Shown: positions 36,876 to 44,896 of the stretch, one piece after another
Numbering within the stretch: the stretch's first letter is position 1
How the letters are laid out: each line of letters begins with the position of its first letter
Source of the DNA: Methylorubrum extorquens
GTDB lineage: Bacteria > Pseudomonadota > Alphaproteobacteria > Rhizobiales > Beijerinckiaceae
DNA length: 64,000 nt
Direction of reading: 5' to 3'
NCBI RefSeq assembly: GCF_024169925.1
Contig: NZ_JALJXF010000001.1
Location: 1,122,001-1,186,000 of the forward strand
Translations under genes and position numbers: made by a program
Notes under the pieces: model-generated
Databases searched by the model: none
The model's input: the letters and a program-made list of their open reading frames with translations, nothing else
Told to the model about the DNA's origin: nothing

Positions 36876-38195
36876 ATGCCTGCCCCCCCGCGCGACCTCC
36901 GTGCCCTGGACGGCGCCCGCCGTGCGGTTTTCAGGAGAGGCATTCTCGGGAGAGGGGTGACCGGCCCGGCGCTCTCCGTGGCCGATCAGGCGCTGGTGAG
37001 CGCCTGCAACTTCGCCACCACCATCGTGCTGGCGCACGCGCTCGGCCTCGAAGCTTTCGGCCTGTTCTCGACCGCCTGGATCGCGGTGCTGCTCACCGTC
37101 AGCCTGCAGCTCGGCCTCATCGTCTGCCCGATGATCAGCATCGGGCCGGGCCTGGGCGACGAGGCTCGGCCGGCCTATTACGCCATCGTCCTCGTTCACG
37201 AAGCCGCCTTCCTGGCGCTCGCCGGCGTTGCCGTCGCGATCGGGCTCGCTTTGGCTTTCGGCGACCGGGCGCTGGGGCTCGCGGCGGGCGCGGGCTGCGC
37301 CGCCCACCTCGCCCAGGACTTTTGCCGCCGCTACCTGTTCGCCCGCGGACGGCCGCCGGTCGTTCTGGGGATCGATGCGCTCAACCAGGGGATCAAGCTC
37401 GCCGGCCTGATCCTGCTCAGCCGGGCGGGGATGCTCTCTCCGACCCGCGCCCTGGAGGTCGTCGCGGCCTCGGCCGCCCTATCCTGCCTCTGCGCGATCC
37501 CATTCCGAGGGAAGCTGGCGTGGCGGGCGGGCGAGTTCAGCGCGGCGAGCCGGCGGCAGTGGCATTCCGGACGCTGGCTGGTGCTCACGGGGCTGATGCA
37601 GTGGCTGAGCGGCTATGGCGGCCTGCTCGTCGCCGGCGCCCTGCTCGGCGTGACGCTGATCGGCGTGCTGCGCGCGGCGCAGAGCATTCTCGGGGTTCTC
37701 AACCTGATCCGCGACGCCCTCGAGAACATCGTCCCGCCGATCGCCGGCCGGGCGCTGGCGCAACGCGGCTTGGCCGGTCTGCGGCCGGTCATCGGCCTCA
37801 CCGCCGCCATTGGCCTTGCCGGGGGCCTGAGCTTCACGGCGCTGCTGGCGCTCACCGGCAAGAGCCTGCTCGCGGCGGCGTTCGGGCCCGACATGGCGGC
37901 CTATGCCTGGGTGGTGGCGTGGTACTCGCTGCTGTTTCCGGTCTCACTCGTATCCTTCGCGCAGATCTGCGCGTTTCGCGCTCTGGAGCGGACCGGCGCG
38001 GTCTTCGCCGCGACGGCGGTGGCAGCGGCCCTCAACCTCGCGCTGGTCTATCCGGCCGTGCGCGGGTTCGGCATCGAGGGCCTGCTCGGCGTGGCGATCA
38101 CGAGTGAAGTGCTGGTCTGCCTCGTCCTCGCCGGGCTGCTACGACGCGTTCTGCGGGCCCCATCAGGGACGCTCGGTGCTCTGCAACCGGCTTGA
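36876..38195 (+). CDS. Wzx-like polysaccharide flippase (MOP superfamily)
   Basis: A multi-pass membrane protein of about 439 residues with 12-14 hydrophobic helices and MOP/oligosaccharide-flippase character ('VSACNFATTIVLAHALGLEA', 'FRALERTGAVFAATAVAAAL', 'AVRGFGIEGLLGVAITSEVL'). It would turn undecaprenyl-linked repeat units to the periplasmic face. ATG 36876 is chosen; ATG 36861 is also in frame. It is divergent from the Wzy/beta-helix gene (about 276 nt apart), so the two probably share a regulatory region. A repeat follows the stop. Confidence 0.85.
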   Translation: MPAPPRDLRALDGARRAVFRRGILGRGVTGPALSVADQALVSACNFATTIVLAHALGLEAFGLFSTAWIAVLLTVSLQLGLIVCPMISIGPGLGDEARPAYYAIVLVHEAAFLALAGVAVAIGLALAFGDRALGLAAGAGCAAHLAQDFCRRYLFARGRPPVVLGIDALNQGIKLAGLILLSRAGMLSPTRALEVVAASAALSCLCAIPFRGKLAWRAGEFSAASRRQWHSGRWLVLTGLMQWLSGYGGLLVAGALLGVTLIGVLRAAQSILGVLNLIRDALENIVPPIAGRALAQRGLAGLRPVIGLTAAIGLAGGLSFTALLALTGKSLLAAAFGPDMAAYAWVVAWYSLLFPVSLVSFAQICAFRALERTGAVFAATAVAAALNLALVYPAVRGFGIEGLLGVAITSEVLVCLVLAGLLRRVLRAPSGTLGALQPA

Positions 38196-38198
38196 AAG

Positions 38199-38318
38199 AT
38201 CGGGTTTCGAAAGGGATCATCCCTTTCGCGGGTCCAGGGCAGAGCCCTGGTTGAGGGAAGCCGGGGCGCTGCCCCGGCGCCCCGCCAAAGGGATGATGAT
38301 CCCTTTGGGAACCCGGAT
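38199..38318. repeat. Nested-hairpin intergenic repeat, family 3
   Basis: About 120 bp that consists almost wholly of palindromes: GAAAGGGAT/ATCCCTTTC (38209-38227), CCAGGGC/GCCCTGG (38234-38250), CCGGGGC/GCCCCGG (38261-38277) and CCAAAGGGAT/ATCCCTTTGG (38285-38308), inside weak outer arms. It fills the space between two convergent genes. I recall elements of this style in Methylobacterium genomes, but only one copy is present here. Confidence 0.7.
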
Positions 38319-40150
38319 CACAGGCGCAGACGGCCCAGAGCGATCTCCGCGTAGAGCGCCGCATCAATCCGGCGGTAGGCGCCATCGCGGTCGATATAGA
38401 GCGGGTCGTCGGTCCGATCCGGATCGAAGCCGTCCTCGGCCAGCGTGACCTTCTTCTGCTTGAAGGTCTCGGTGTGGCCGAGTTCGTCGCTCAAGCGTAG
38501 GAACAGAGGCCGGGCGTAGACCGGAAGCCGGGCTTCCATCTCGGCGTGCAGGTACCCGAGATCGAAATCCGGCCCGACCGCGAGCGCCGCCATGCCGGCG
38601 CGGCCCTCCGCCCCGGGCACGGACACGCCGTAGACGTTGGCCTCACGCACGCCCGCGACGCGGTGAAGCGCCTCGGCCACCTCGGTGGTGGCGACGTTCT
38701 CGCCTTTCCAGCGGAAGGTGTCGCCAATTCGGTCGACGAAGCTGAAGAAGCCCTGCGCGTCACGGCGCATCAGGTCGCCGGTGCGCATCCAGGCATCACC
38801 GGGCTCGATCACGTCGCGTAGCACCTTGCGCGCGCTCTCGGCGGCGCTGGTATAGCCCTCGAACGTGTATTCCGCCCGCTCCGAGAGCCGGCCGAGCAGT
38901 TCGCCGGCCTCGCCGAATTCGGCCGGGATGCAGCGCCCCTGCGCGTCGCGGGCGGGCAGGCCCGTGGTGACGTCGTGGCGCACGATGAGGGCCGGCGAGC
39001 GCCGGGCCATGAAGGAGGGCACACGCCCCACCGCGCCGACCCGGCCCTCGACGTTGTAGAGCGAGAGCGTGCCCTCGGTCGCGGCGTAGAATTCGAGGAT
39101 ACGGGGGATCGCAAAACGGTCCTGGAACGCCTCCCAGACGTCCGCGCGCATCCCGTTGCCGGTGCAGAGCCGCAGGCGGTGCCGTCTCTCGAAGGGGTCG
39201 GGGGCGGCGAGCGTGAGGTAGCGACACAGCTCGCCGATATACTGAAACAGGGTCGCGCCGGACTCCGTCACGTCGGCCCAGAACCGGCTGGCGGAGAACT
39301 TCTCGCGGATCACCACCGAGCCGCCGCCGAGCAGCACCGAGCCTGGCGCCACCACGCCGCCGACACTGTGATAGAGCGGCAGGCAATCGTACATGCGGTC
39401 GTCGGGCGTCGGGTCGATCAGGCCGGCGAACCAGTGGGTCCACATCATCACCCGGTGGTGGCTAACCCGCGCGGCCTTCGGCAGGCCGGTGGTGCCGGAG
39501 GTGTAGATCAGCAGCGCGGGATCGCGCAGCGTAACGGAGGTCGCCTCGCCCGATCCGAGCGGAGCCTCGTCGAAGCCCGCCGACGCCGCGGCAAGTGAAT
39601 CGTTCGCGTCCGGCCCCTGCCACACGATCTCCGGCGGCTCGGCGAGATGGGGCAGGGCCCCGTCCCACACGTCGGCGAGGTCGGCGGCGGCGATGACGAG
39701 GCAGGGGGCGGCCACTGCGAGGCAGTGGGCGAGGCCGGCGCCGCGCAGATGGGTGTTCAGCAATGCCACGCAGACGCCGACGCGGGTGAGTCCGAGCCAG
39801 ACCGCGAGGTAGTCCGGGCCGTTCCGCATCAGGAGGGCGACGGTGTCCCCCTTGGTCAGGCCGCGCGCCAGCGCCCAGCGGGCGTAGCGGTTGCGGCGGG
39901 CGGCGAAGGCCCCATGGCTCAGGGTCTCGTCATGACCGATCAGCGCCGGCGCGTGGGGGCGCTCGGCGGCCACCGCATCGAGCACGAGGGGGAAGATGCG
40001 CTCCGGGCTGGCGTCGATCCGCGCCGTGCGGGCCAGGGCGCCGAGCCAGCCGGCCGTTGAGGAGGGCCGGGGCGGCGGGGCCGCGCCGTCTGGCTCCGGG
40101 CTTCCGGCGAGCGGATCGGGGGCGAGGGCTGTGGCGGAAAACTGATCCAT
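38318..40150 (-). CDS. Very-long-chain/long-chain acyl-CoA synthetase (FATP-like)
   Basis: An AMP-forming acyl-CoA synthetase of 610 residues from the FATP/very-long-chain branch. The AMP motif is 'LLIYTSGTTGLPKAARVSHH'. Branch marks are 'LCTGNGMRADVWEAFQDRF', 'EFYAATEGTLSLYN', 'WMRTGDLMRRDAQGFFSFVD', 'DTFRWKGENVATTEVAEAL' and the C-terminal 'TETFKQKKVTLAEDGFDP'. It activates fatty acids with ATP and CoA in the cytoplasm or at the membrane. It starts 11 nt after the metA-like stop, so it is probably the third gene of the methionine unit, an unexpected pairing. Confidence 0.92.
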   Translation of the reverse strand: MDQFSATALAPDPLAGSPEPDGAAPPPRPSSTAGWLGALARTARIDASPERIFPLVLDAVAAERPHAPALIGHDETLSHGAFAARRNRYARWALARGLTKGDTVALLMRNGPDYLAVWLGLTRVGVCVALLNTHLRGAGLAHCLAVAAPCLVIAAADLADVWDGALPHLAEPPEIVWQGPDANDSLAAASAGFDEAPLGSGEATSVTLRDPALLIYTSGTTGLPKAARVSHHRVMMWTHWFAGLIDPTPDDRMYDCLPLYHSVGGVVAPGSVLLGGGSVVIREKFSASRFWADVTESGATLFQYIGELCRYLTLAAPDPFERRHRLRLCTGNGMRADVWEAFQDRFAIPRILEFYAATEGTLSLYNVEGRVGAVGRVPSFMARRSPALIVRHDVTTGLPARDAQGRCIPAEFGEAGELLGRLSERAEYTFEGYTSAAESARKVLRDVIEPGDAWMRTGDLMRRDAQGFFSFVDRIGDTFRWKGENVATTEVAEALHRVAGVREANVYGVSVPGAEGRAGMAALAVGPDFDLGYLHAEMEARLPVYARPLFLRLSDELGHTETFKQKKVTLAEDGFDPDRTDDPLYIDRDGAYRRIDAALYAEIALGRLRL

Positions 40151-40161
40151 TGCGGGCACCG

Positions 40162-41181
40162 TCACGCGGCGAGCGCGGCGCGGGCCGAGACCAGCGCGAG
40201 CCAGTTGCGGAACAGCCCGGCGGCGCCCTCCTGCCAATCGGCGGGGCGGGGCGGGGTCTCGGCCATGGTCGGGAAGTCGGCGTGCAGGGCCGGCGAGCGA
40301 TCGGCCCGCGCCACCGCGGCGAAGGTGTCGAGACGCAGGGCGGCCTCGTCGGCGTAGTAATTCTCGGGCAGCGCCGGGCAGATGTCCCGCTCGCCATCGA
40401 GGAAGCGGCCGACATCCCGGCGGTACTCGCGGGCGAGCGTGTCGCCGTCATATTCCGGGTGGCCCTGGAGGAAGACCATCGGGGCGCCGCCCTCACGGAC
40501 GAACAGATCGACGCCGACCCTCTCGGAGCGGCGCAGGATGCGGTAGCCGCGGTCGGTCAGCGCCTGTTCGGGCAGGTCGTTCCAGCGCGAATGCGGCACC
40601 GGCACGCGCGCCGGCATTCCGGCCAGCACCGGATGGTCGGCGACCGTGGTGCAGGCGTAAACGCCGGAATGCTTCGTCAACAGCGGCCGGCGCTCGATGC
40701 CATCAAGGTGCAGCACGGCCGCGTGCGCGGCCAGACACGAGAACAGGGTCGGGATGCCGCTGGCATCCGCCCAATCCACCACCGCTGCGAGCGCCGGGAA
40801 GAATGGCTCGTCGGCAAGGTGCTTGGCCTTCGGCTCGGCCCCGGTGACGACGAGGGCATCGAGCCCGGCTTCGGCCAAGGCCTCGTCAGCCCGCTTGCCC
40901 GGCGTCGCGTAGAAGCGGTCGAGATGCGCGCGGGCGAGGGGACCGCGCGGCACCGTGTCGAGGCTGAACAGGCGCAGCTCGACGCCTGGGCCGATCAGGC
41001 GCCGGAACTGCCGCTCCGTCTGCACCAGGGCGCTGTCGGGCATGTTGTTGAGGAGGCCGACGCGAAGCTTCGGCTGCACCGGCTCGGGCCACGCGAAGCC
41101 GCTGTCCTGGCCGCTGCCCTGGCCGAGATCCAGCTCTGCGGACCGGCTCACGGAGCGAATCGGGGTGCCGTGGTCCAGCAT
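40162..41181 (-). CDS. Homoserine O-acyltransferase, MetA family
   Basis: A MetA-family (glutamine-amidotransferase-fold) protein of 339 residues that acylates homoserine for methionine synthesis. Text matching the family: 'LRVGLLNNMPDSALVQTERQ', catalytic Cys149 in 'LFSCLAAHAAV', 'VPVPHSRWND', and His241/Glu243 in 'FLQGHPEYDGD'. The Cys to His spacing is close to that of E. coli MetA. The elbow differs from the common SCWGAQA. I cannot tell succinyl from acetyl use, but the neighbouring MetY prefers O-acetylhomoserine in this family. It follows metY by 34 nt. Confidence 0.85.
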   Translation of the reverse strand: MLDHGTPIRSVSRSAELDLGQGSGQDSGFAWPEPVQPKLRVGLLNNMPDSALVQTERQFRRLIGPGVELRLFSLDTVPRGPLARAHLDRFYATPGKRADEALAEAGLDALVVTGAEPKAKHLADEPFFPALAAVVDWADASGIPTLFSCLAAHAAVLHLDGIERRPLLTKHSGVYACTTVADHPVLAGMPARVPVPHSRWNDLPEQALTDRGYRILRRSERVGVDLFVREGGAPMVFLQGHPEYDGDTLAREYRRDVGRFLDGERDICPALPENYYADEAALRLDTFAAVARADRSPALHADFPTMAETPPRPADWQEGAAGLFRNWLALVSARAALAA

Positions 41182-41215
41182 GGCGGGTCTCCTCCGAAAA
41201 GCGATGGGGAAGGGC

Positions 41216-42508
41216 TCAGGCCGCGAGCGCGGCGGGGGCTACGGCGGCGAGCGCCTGGTCGAGGTCTTCGAGAATGTCGTCGATATGCTCGATGCCGACG
41301 CTGAGCCGGATCGTCTCCGGCAGCACGCCCGCGACCCGCTGCTCGTCGGGGGTCATCTGGCGGTGCGTGGTCGAGGCCGGGTGGCAGGCGAGCGACTTGG
41401 CATCGCCAATGTTGACGAGGCGCTTCACCAGTTTCAGCGCGTCGTAGAACGTCTTGCCGCCCTCGAACCCGCCGGCGACCCCGAAGGTTAGGAGCGAGGA
41501 GCCTTCGCCCTTCAGGTACTTTCGCGCCATCGGGTGGTTCGGGCTGTCCACGAACCCGGCATAGTTCACCCAGGCGATCTGCGGATGCGCCCGCAGGTGC
41601 TCGGCGACCTTGCGCGCGTTGGCGACATGGCGCTCGACCCGCAGCGCCACCGTCTCGATGCCCTGCAGCAGCAGGAAGGCCGACATCGCCGGCAGCACCG
41701 CCCCAGTGGTGCGCTGGTAGACGCTGCGCGCCCGCGCGGCGAAGGCGCCGGGGCCGAAATGGTCGGCGTAGACGAGGCCGTGATAGGAGACGTCCGGCTG
41801 CGTGAACATCGGGAAGCGCTCAGGCGCCGCCTTCCAATCGAAGCGGCCGGAATCGACGATGATGCCGCCGAGCGTGGTGCCGTGGCCGCCCATGAACTTG
41901 GTGAGCGAGGCGATGACGATGTCGGCGCCGTAATCGATCGGCCGCATCAGGATCGGGGTCGGCACGGTGTTGTCGACCACCAGCGGCACGCCGTGGGCGT
42001 GGGCCACCGCCGCCAGCGCCTCGATATCGCAGATGTTGCCGGCCGGATTGCCGATCGATTCGCAGTAGACGGCGCGGGTGTCGCCATCGATCAGCGCCGC
42101 GATGTCCTCGGCCCGGTCGCTCGCGGCGAAGCGGCAGGTGATGCCCTGGCGCGGCAGGACGTGGGCCAGCAGCGTGTGCGTCGTGCCGTAGAGCTGGGGC
42201 ACCGCGACGATGTTGCCGCCGTGATCCGCCAGGGTGGCGATGGCATAGTGCAGGGCAGCCTGGCCGCTCGCGACTGCCAGCGCCGAATGGCCGCCCTCCA
42301 ATTCCGCCACGCGCCGTTCCAGCACCGCGACGGTGGGGTTGGCGATCCGGCTGTAGCGGAAGCCTTCCTCCTCCAAATTGAACAGGGCGGCGCCGTGGTC
42401 GGCGCTGTCGAAGGCGTAGGCGACGCTCTGGTAGATCGGCACCGCGACCGCGTGCGTGGCCGGATCGTGGTCGAAGCCGGCATGAAGGGCGATCGTTTCG
42501 CTGCGCAT
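41216..42508 (-). CDS. metY: O-acetylhomoserine sulfhydrylase (aminocarboxypropyltransferase)
   Basis: A PLP enzyme of the Cys/Met-metabolism family (430 residues) that makes homocysteine from O-acetylhomoserine and sulfide. It has 'ETIALHAGFDHDPATHAVAV', 'PIYQSVAYAFDSADHGAALF', the PLP lysine in 'ASLTKFMGGHGTTLGG' and the C-terminal 'LSVGIEHIDDILEDLDQAL'. ATG 42508 is chosen; the longer open frame has unlike text. It is the first gene of a minus-strand unit metY, metA-like, acyl-CoA synthetase. I saw no SAM riboswitch in the about 480-nt leader. Confidence 0.94.
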   Translation of the reverse strand: MRSETIALHAGFDHDPATHAVAVPIYQSVAYAFDSADHGAALFNLEEEGFRYSRIANPTVAVLERRVAELEGGHSALAVASGQAALHYAIATLADHGGNIVAVPQLYGTTHTLLAHVLPRQGITCRFAASDRAEDIAALIDGDTRAVYCESIGNPAGNICDIEALAAVAHAHGVPLVVDNTVPTPILMRPIDYGADIVIASLTKFMGGHGTTLGGIIVDSGRFDWKAAPERFPMFTQPDVSYHGLVYADHFGPGAFAARARSVYQRTTGAVLPAMSAFLLLQGIETVALRVERHVANARKVAEHLRAHPQIAWVNYAGFVDSPNHPMARKYLKGEGSSLLTFGVAGGFEGGKTFYDALKLVKRLVNIGDAKSLACHPASTTHRQMTPDEQRVAGVLPETIRLSVGIEHIDDILEDLDQALAAVAPAALAA

Positions 42509-42987
42509 GTCTTGAAGTCGTCCCGAAACCGCGAAGTTGGGGCCTTGGGCGCAAGGCCTGGACCAGACTTTGCCGTACCGGAACGGGATGAACTCTTGCG
42601 GGACTTGGTGAACGCGAATCTCCGACAAGTCTTGGTTGACGACTTCGAGCGAGGGGGAAATCGTCCGAGTGACAGCGGCTGTGGCCGCGCGGCAATGTCT
42701 TTCCGGTACAAACAACGCCGTCCGGCACCTGTCCCGAAACGGAGCAAGCGTGCCAAATCGGCCCTAGTCTTGATACGATGACAGATCGGCCGAAACTCGA
42801 CAGTCTTCGCCCGCCCCCGCGTTAGTGATAATCGTACAACCGACTTGTCATCCGATTAGAACCGTGGTTTCCGATAGGCTGAGCGCTTGCGGAACGATCC
42901 CGAACGCCTGCTCCCTTTGTCATCAACGCGTTCTCCTGCGCCGAACCGGCGCCCCGATCGGCGGAAGAGCGCTTCAGCGAGGATGCC
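42509..42987. other. Divergent intergenic region between metY and the cupin gene
   Basis: About 480 nt that must carry the leaders and promoters of both genes. It contains a small hairpin (GGCCTTG/CAAGGCC, 42541-42558) in the metY leader and an AT-richer patch around 42820-42870. No SAM-II or SAM-I consensus was recognised on either strand. Confidence 0.5.
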
Positions 42988-43437
42988 GTGTCGACCACAG
43001 CGATGATTCCGTCCGTAACTTCGGGCGAGCTGCGCGCCGCCCCGATCGAGCCGAGCTGGATCCAAGAGGGACAGCCCGTGGCCCGCAACACCATGCTCTC
43101 GCGCAGCGCCGACGGCATGGCCTGGACGCTCGTCTGGGACTGCACCGCCGGCCGGTTCGCGTGGCATTACGACATCGACGAGACGATCCACTTCATCGAA
43201 GGGTCGGCCACGATCAGCGACGGCGTCTCCCCGGCCAGGACCTTCCGGGCCGGCGACGTGCTGTTCATTCCCCGCGGCGCGGTCTGCCACTGGCATGTCG
43301 AGAGCTACGTGCGGAAGGTCGCCTTCTGCCGGAAGACCCAGCCGAAGGTCGTGACACTCGCCCTGCGCGCCGCCGGCAAGGCCAAGCGGATGCTGAGCCG
43401 CCGCGCCGGTTCGGGCGGCCAGCTCGAAGCCGCCTGA
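42988..43437 (+). CDS. Cupin-domain protein (cupin_3/EutQ-like)
   Basis: A 149-residue small beta-barrel protein starting at GTG with GAGGA five bases upstream. The single cupin fold shows 'RFAWHYDIDETIHFIEGSAT' and 'FRAGDVLFIPRGAVCHWHVE', which resemble the cupin_3 group (ureidoglycine aminohydrolase C-terminal or EutQ-like). The metal ligands typical of cupins are only partly kept (His, Glu, His). The function is unknown. The aminotransferase gene follows 28 nt later, so they may be co-transcribed. Confidence 0.85.
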   Translation: MSTTAMIPSVTSGELRAAPIEPSWIQEGQPVARNTMLSRSADGMAWTLVWDCTAGRFAWHYDIDETIHFIEGSATISDGVSPARTFRAGDVLFIPRGAVCHWHVESYVRKVAFCRKTQPKVVTLALRAAGKAKRMLSRRAGSGGQLEAA

Positions 43438-43465
43438 GACAGCCTCTTTCACAGGATCGGACGCG

Positions 43466-44332
43466 ATGACGACGCCGGAGCACGATACCTGGACGTTCTT
43501 CGAGGGCGCGTGGCACCCCGGCAACGTCCGGATCATGGGGCCGCGCACCCACGGCGCGTGGCTCGGCTCGACGGTGTTCGACGGCGCCCGCGCCTTCGAG
43601 GGCGTCGCGCCCGACCTCGACCTGCACCTCGCCCGGGTCAACCGCTCGGCCACCGCCCTCGGGCTCACGCCGAAGGTCGCGGTCGAGGAATGGACCCGCC
43701 TCGTCGCCGAGGGGCTGACGCGCTTTGCGCCCGAGGCCGAACTTTACATCCGGCCGATGTACTGGGCCGAGAGCGGGTTTGCCGGCGGCGTGCGCTTCGA
43801 CCCCGCCTCCACCAATTGGTGCCTGTCGCTCTACACGGCGCCGATGCCGCTGCCCTCGGGCGTCAAGGCGACGCTCTCGCCCTTCCGCCGCCCGTCGATC
43901 GAGACCGCTCCCGTCGATGCCAAGGCCGGCTGCCTCTACCCCAATGGCGCTCGGGCGCTGACCGAAGCGCTGTCGCGCGGTTTCGGCAATTGCCTGATGC
44001 TCGACGGGCTCGGCAACGTCGCCGAGTTCGCCAACGCCAATGCCTTCTTCGTGCGGGAGGGCATCGTCTACACGCCGGTCCCGAACGGCACGTTCCTGGC
44101 CGGCATCACCCGCGCCCGCGTCCTCGCGCTGCTGCGTGGGGCCGGCGTCCCGGTGGTGGAGAAGACGCTGCGCTACGAGGATTTTCTAAGCGCCGACGAG
44201 GTCTTCACCGCCGGCAACTTCGCCAAGGTCGCCCCGGTCACCGGGCTCGACGACGTGCGCTTCGAGCCGGGGCCGGTGTTTCGAAAGGCGCGCCAGCTTT
44301 ACTGGGATTTCGCGCATGGGCGGCTGTCGTAG
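43466..44332 (+). CDS. Class IV (branched-chain type) aminotransferase
   Basis: A fold-type IV PLP aminotransferase of 288 residues, the group that includes branched-chain aminotransferase, D-amino acid transaminase and aminodeoxychorismate lyase. Marks are 'GSTVFDGARAFEGVAPDLDL', the probable PLP lysine in 'DAKAGCLYPNGARAL', 'MLDGLGNVAEFANANAFFV' and 'TPVPNGTFLAGITRARVLAL'. It would transfer amino groups in the cytoplasm. The stop codon lies in a hairpin (44327-44365). Substrate unknown; being near the carrier-protein cluster could be relevant. Confidence 0.9.
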   Translation: MTTPEHDTWTFFEGAWHPGNVRIMGPRTHGAWLGSTVFDGARAFEGVAPDLDLHLARVNRSATALGLTPKVAVEEWTRLVAEGLTRFAPEAELYIRPMYWAESGFAGGVRFDPASTNWCLSLYTAPMPLPSGVKATLSPFRRPSIETAPVDAKAGCLYPNGARALTEALSRGFGNCLMLDGLGNVAEFANANAFFVREGIVYTPVPNGTFLAGITRARVLALLRGAGVPVVEKTLRYEDFLSADEVFTAGNFAKVAPVTGLDDVRFEPGPVFRKARQLYWDFAHGRLS

Positions 44333-44365
44333 CGGGTCAAAGTTCAGGCTTCGTCCCCGCTACGA
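44327..44365. terminator. Inverted repeat at the convergent ends of aminotransferase and secreted-protein genes
   Basis: Perfect 10-bp arms TCGTAGCGGG and CCCGCTACGA with a 19-nt loop, overlapping the aminotransferase stop codon and ending 11 bases before the next gene's stop. It could terminate from both sides; no T-run. Confidence 0.45.
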
Positions 44366-44376
44366 GCGAATCCCGG

Positions 44377-44700
44377 TCAGCAGCTCAGACGTCTGCGCTC
44401 ACGCCGGCCGAAGGTCTGGTAGTGCACGGCACCGGATTCCATCTGGCCCCGTCGGACCGCGCGGAGCACGTCGGGATTGCAGCGCAGGTATTCGCGCTCA
44501 TCGAAGCCGTAATCACGGCGGCCATAGCCGCGGCCACCATAGCCACGGCCGCGATCCTCGTCGTCGTAACCGCGGCCACCGTAGCCGCGGCCCCGTTCTT
44601 CGTAGCCATAGTCACGGCTGCCGTAGGGCTGGGCCGAGACTGAAGCGATGGAACCCATCAAGCCCAGGCCGACGGCCGCCACTGCATAGATCGCCTTCAT
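44377..44700 (-). CDS. Small secreted Gly/Tyr/Arg-rich protein
   Basis: A 107-residue protein with a clear Sec signal peptide ('MKAIYAVAAVGLGLMGSIAS', cleavage likely after VSA). Next is a low-complexity part with repeated RGYGGRGY-type units and Asp/Glu. The C-terminal segment 'CNPDVLRAVRRGQMESGAVH' followed by YQTFGRRE resembles the NPDV..AV..G....HY..FGR motif seen in some secreted or glycosyltransferase-linked proteins. Two Cys residues flank that motif. It would act in the periplasm or outside. Function unknown. Confidence 0.75.
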   Translation of the reverse strand: MKAIYAVAAVGLGLMGSIASVSAQPYGSRDYGYEERGRGYGGRGYDDEDRGRGYGGRGYGRRDYGFDEREYLRCNPDVLRAVRRGQMESGAVHYQTFGRRERRRLSC

Positions 44701-44896
44701 ATCGGGTGGTCTCCTCATCCGCCTCTAGGAACGCGACGAGACGAATTTAGGTTCGCGGCCGGCACCGAACGGCCATGCTTGTGTCTCGCATCCCTCGCCC
44801 GAACGGTCTCGGGGGTCGACTTCGATGTTCCAGACTCGCCGCCCGAACCCTCGTGCCCTCACGTGGGAAAGGCGTCGCCGAAAACCTTCCCCGTTC

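Noticed and set aside
36600..37307. Extension of the Wzy/beta-helix frame to 1,016 residues
   Set aside because: The added N-terminal text is unlike protein and overlaps the divergent flippase start; conservation begins at 36599/36593.
42509..42780. Possible SAM-II riboswitch upstream of metY (GATTTGGCACGCTTGC on the minus strand)
   Set aside because: The beginning faintly resembles the SAM-II core, but the flanking P1 stem and the downstream GCTAAA element are absent.
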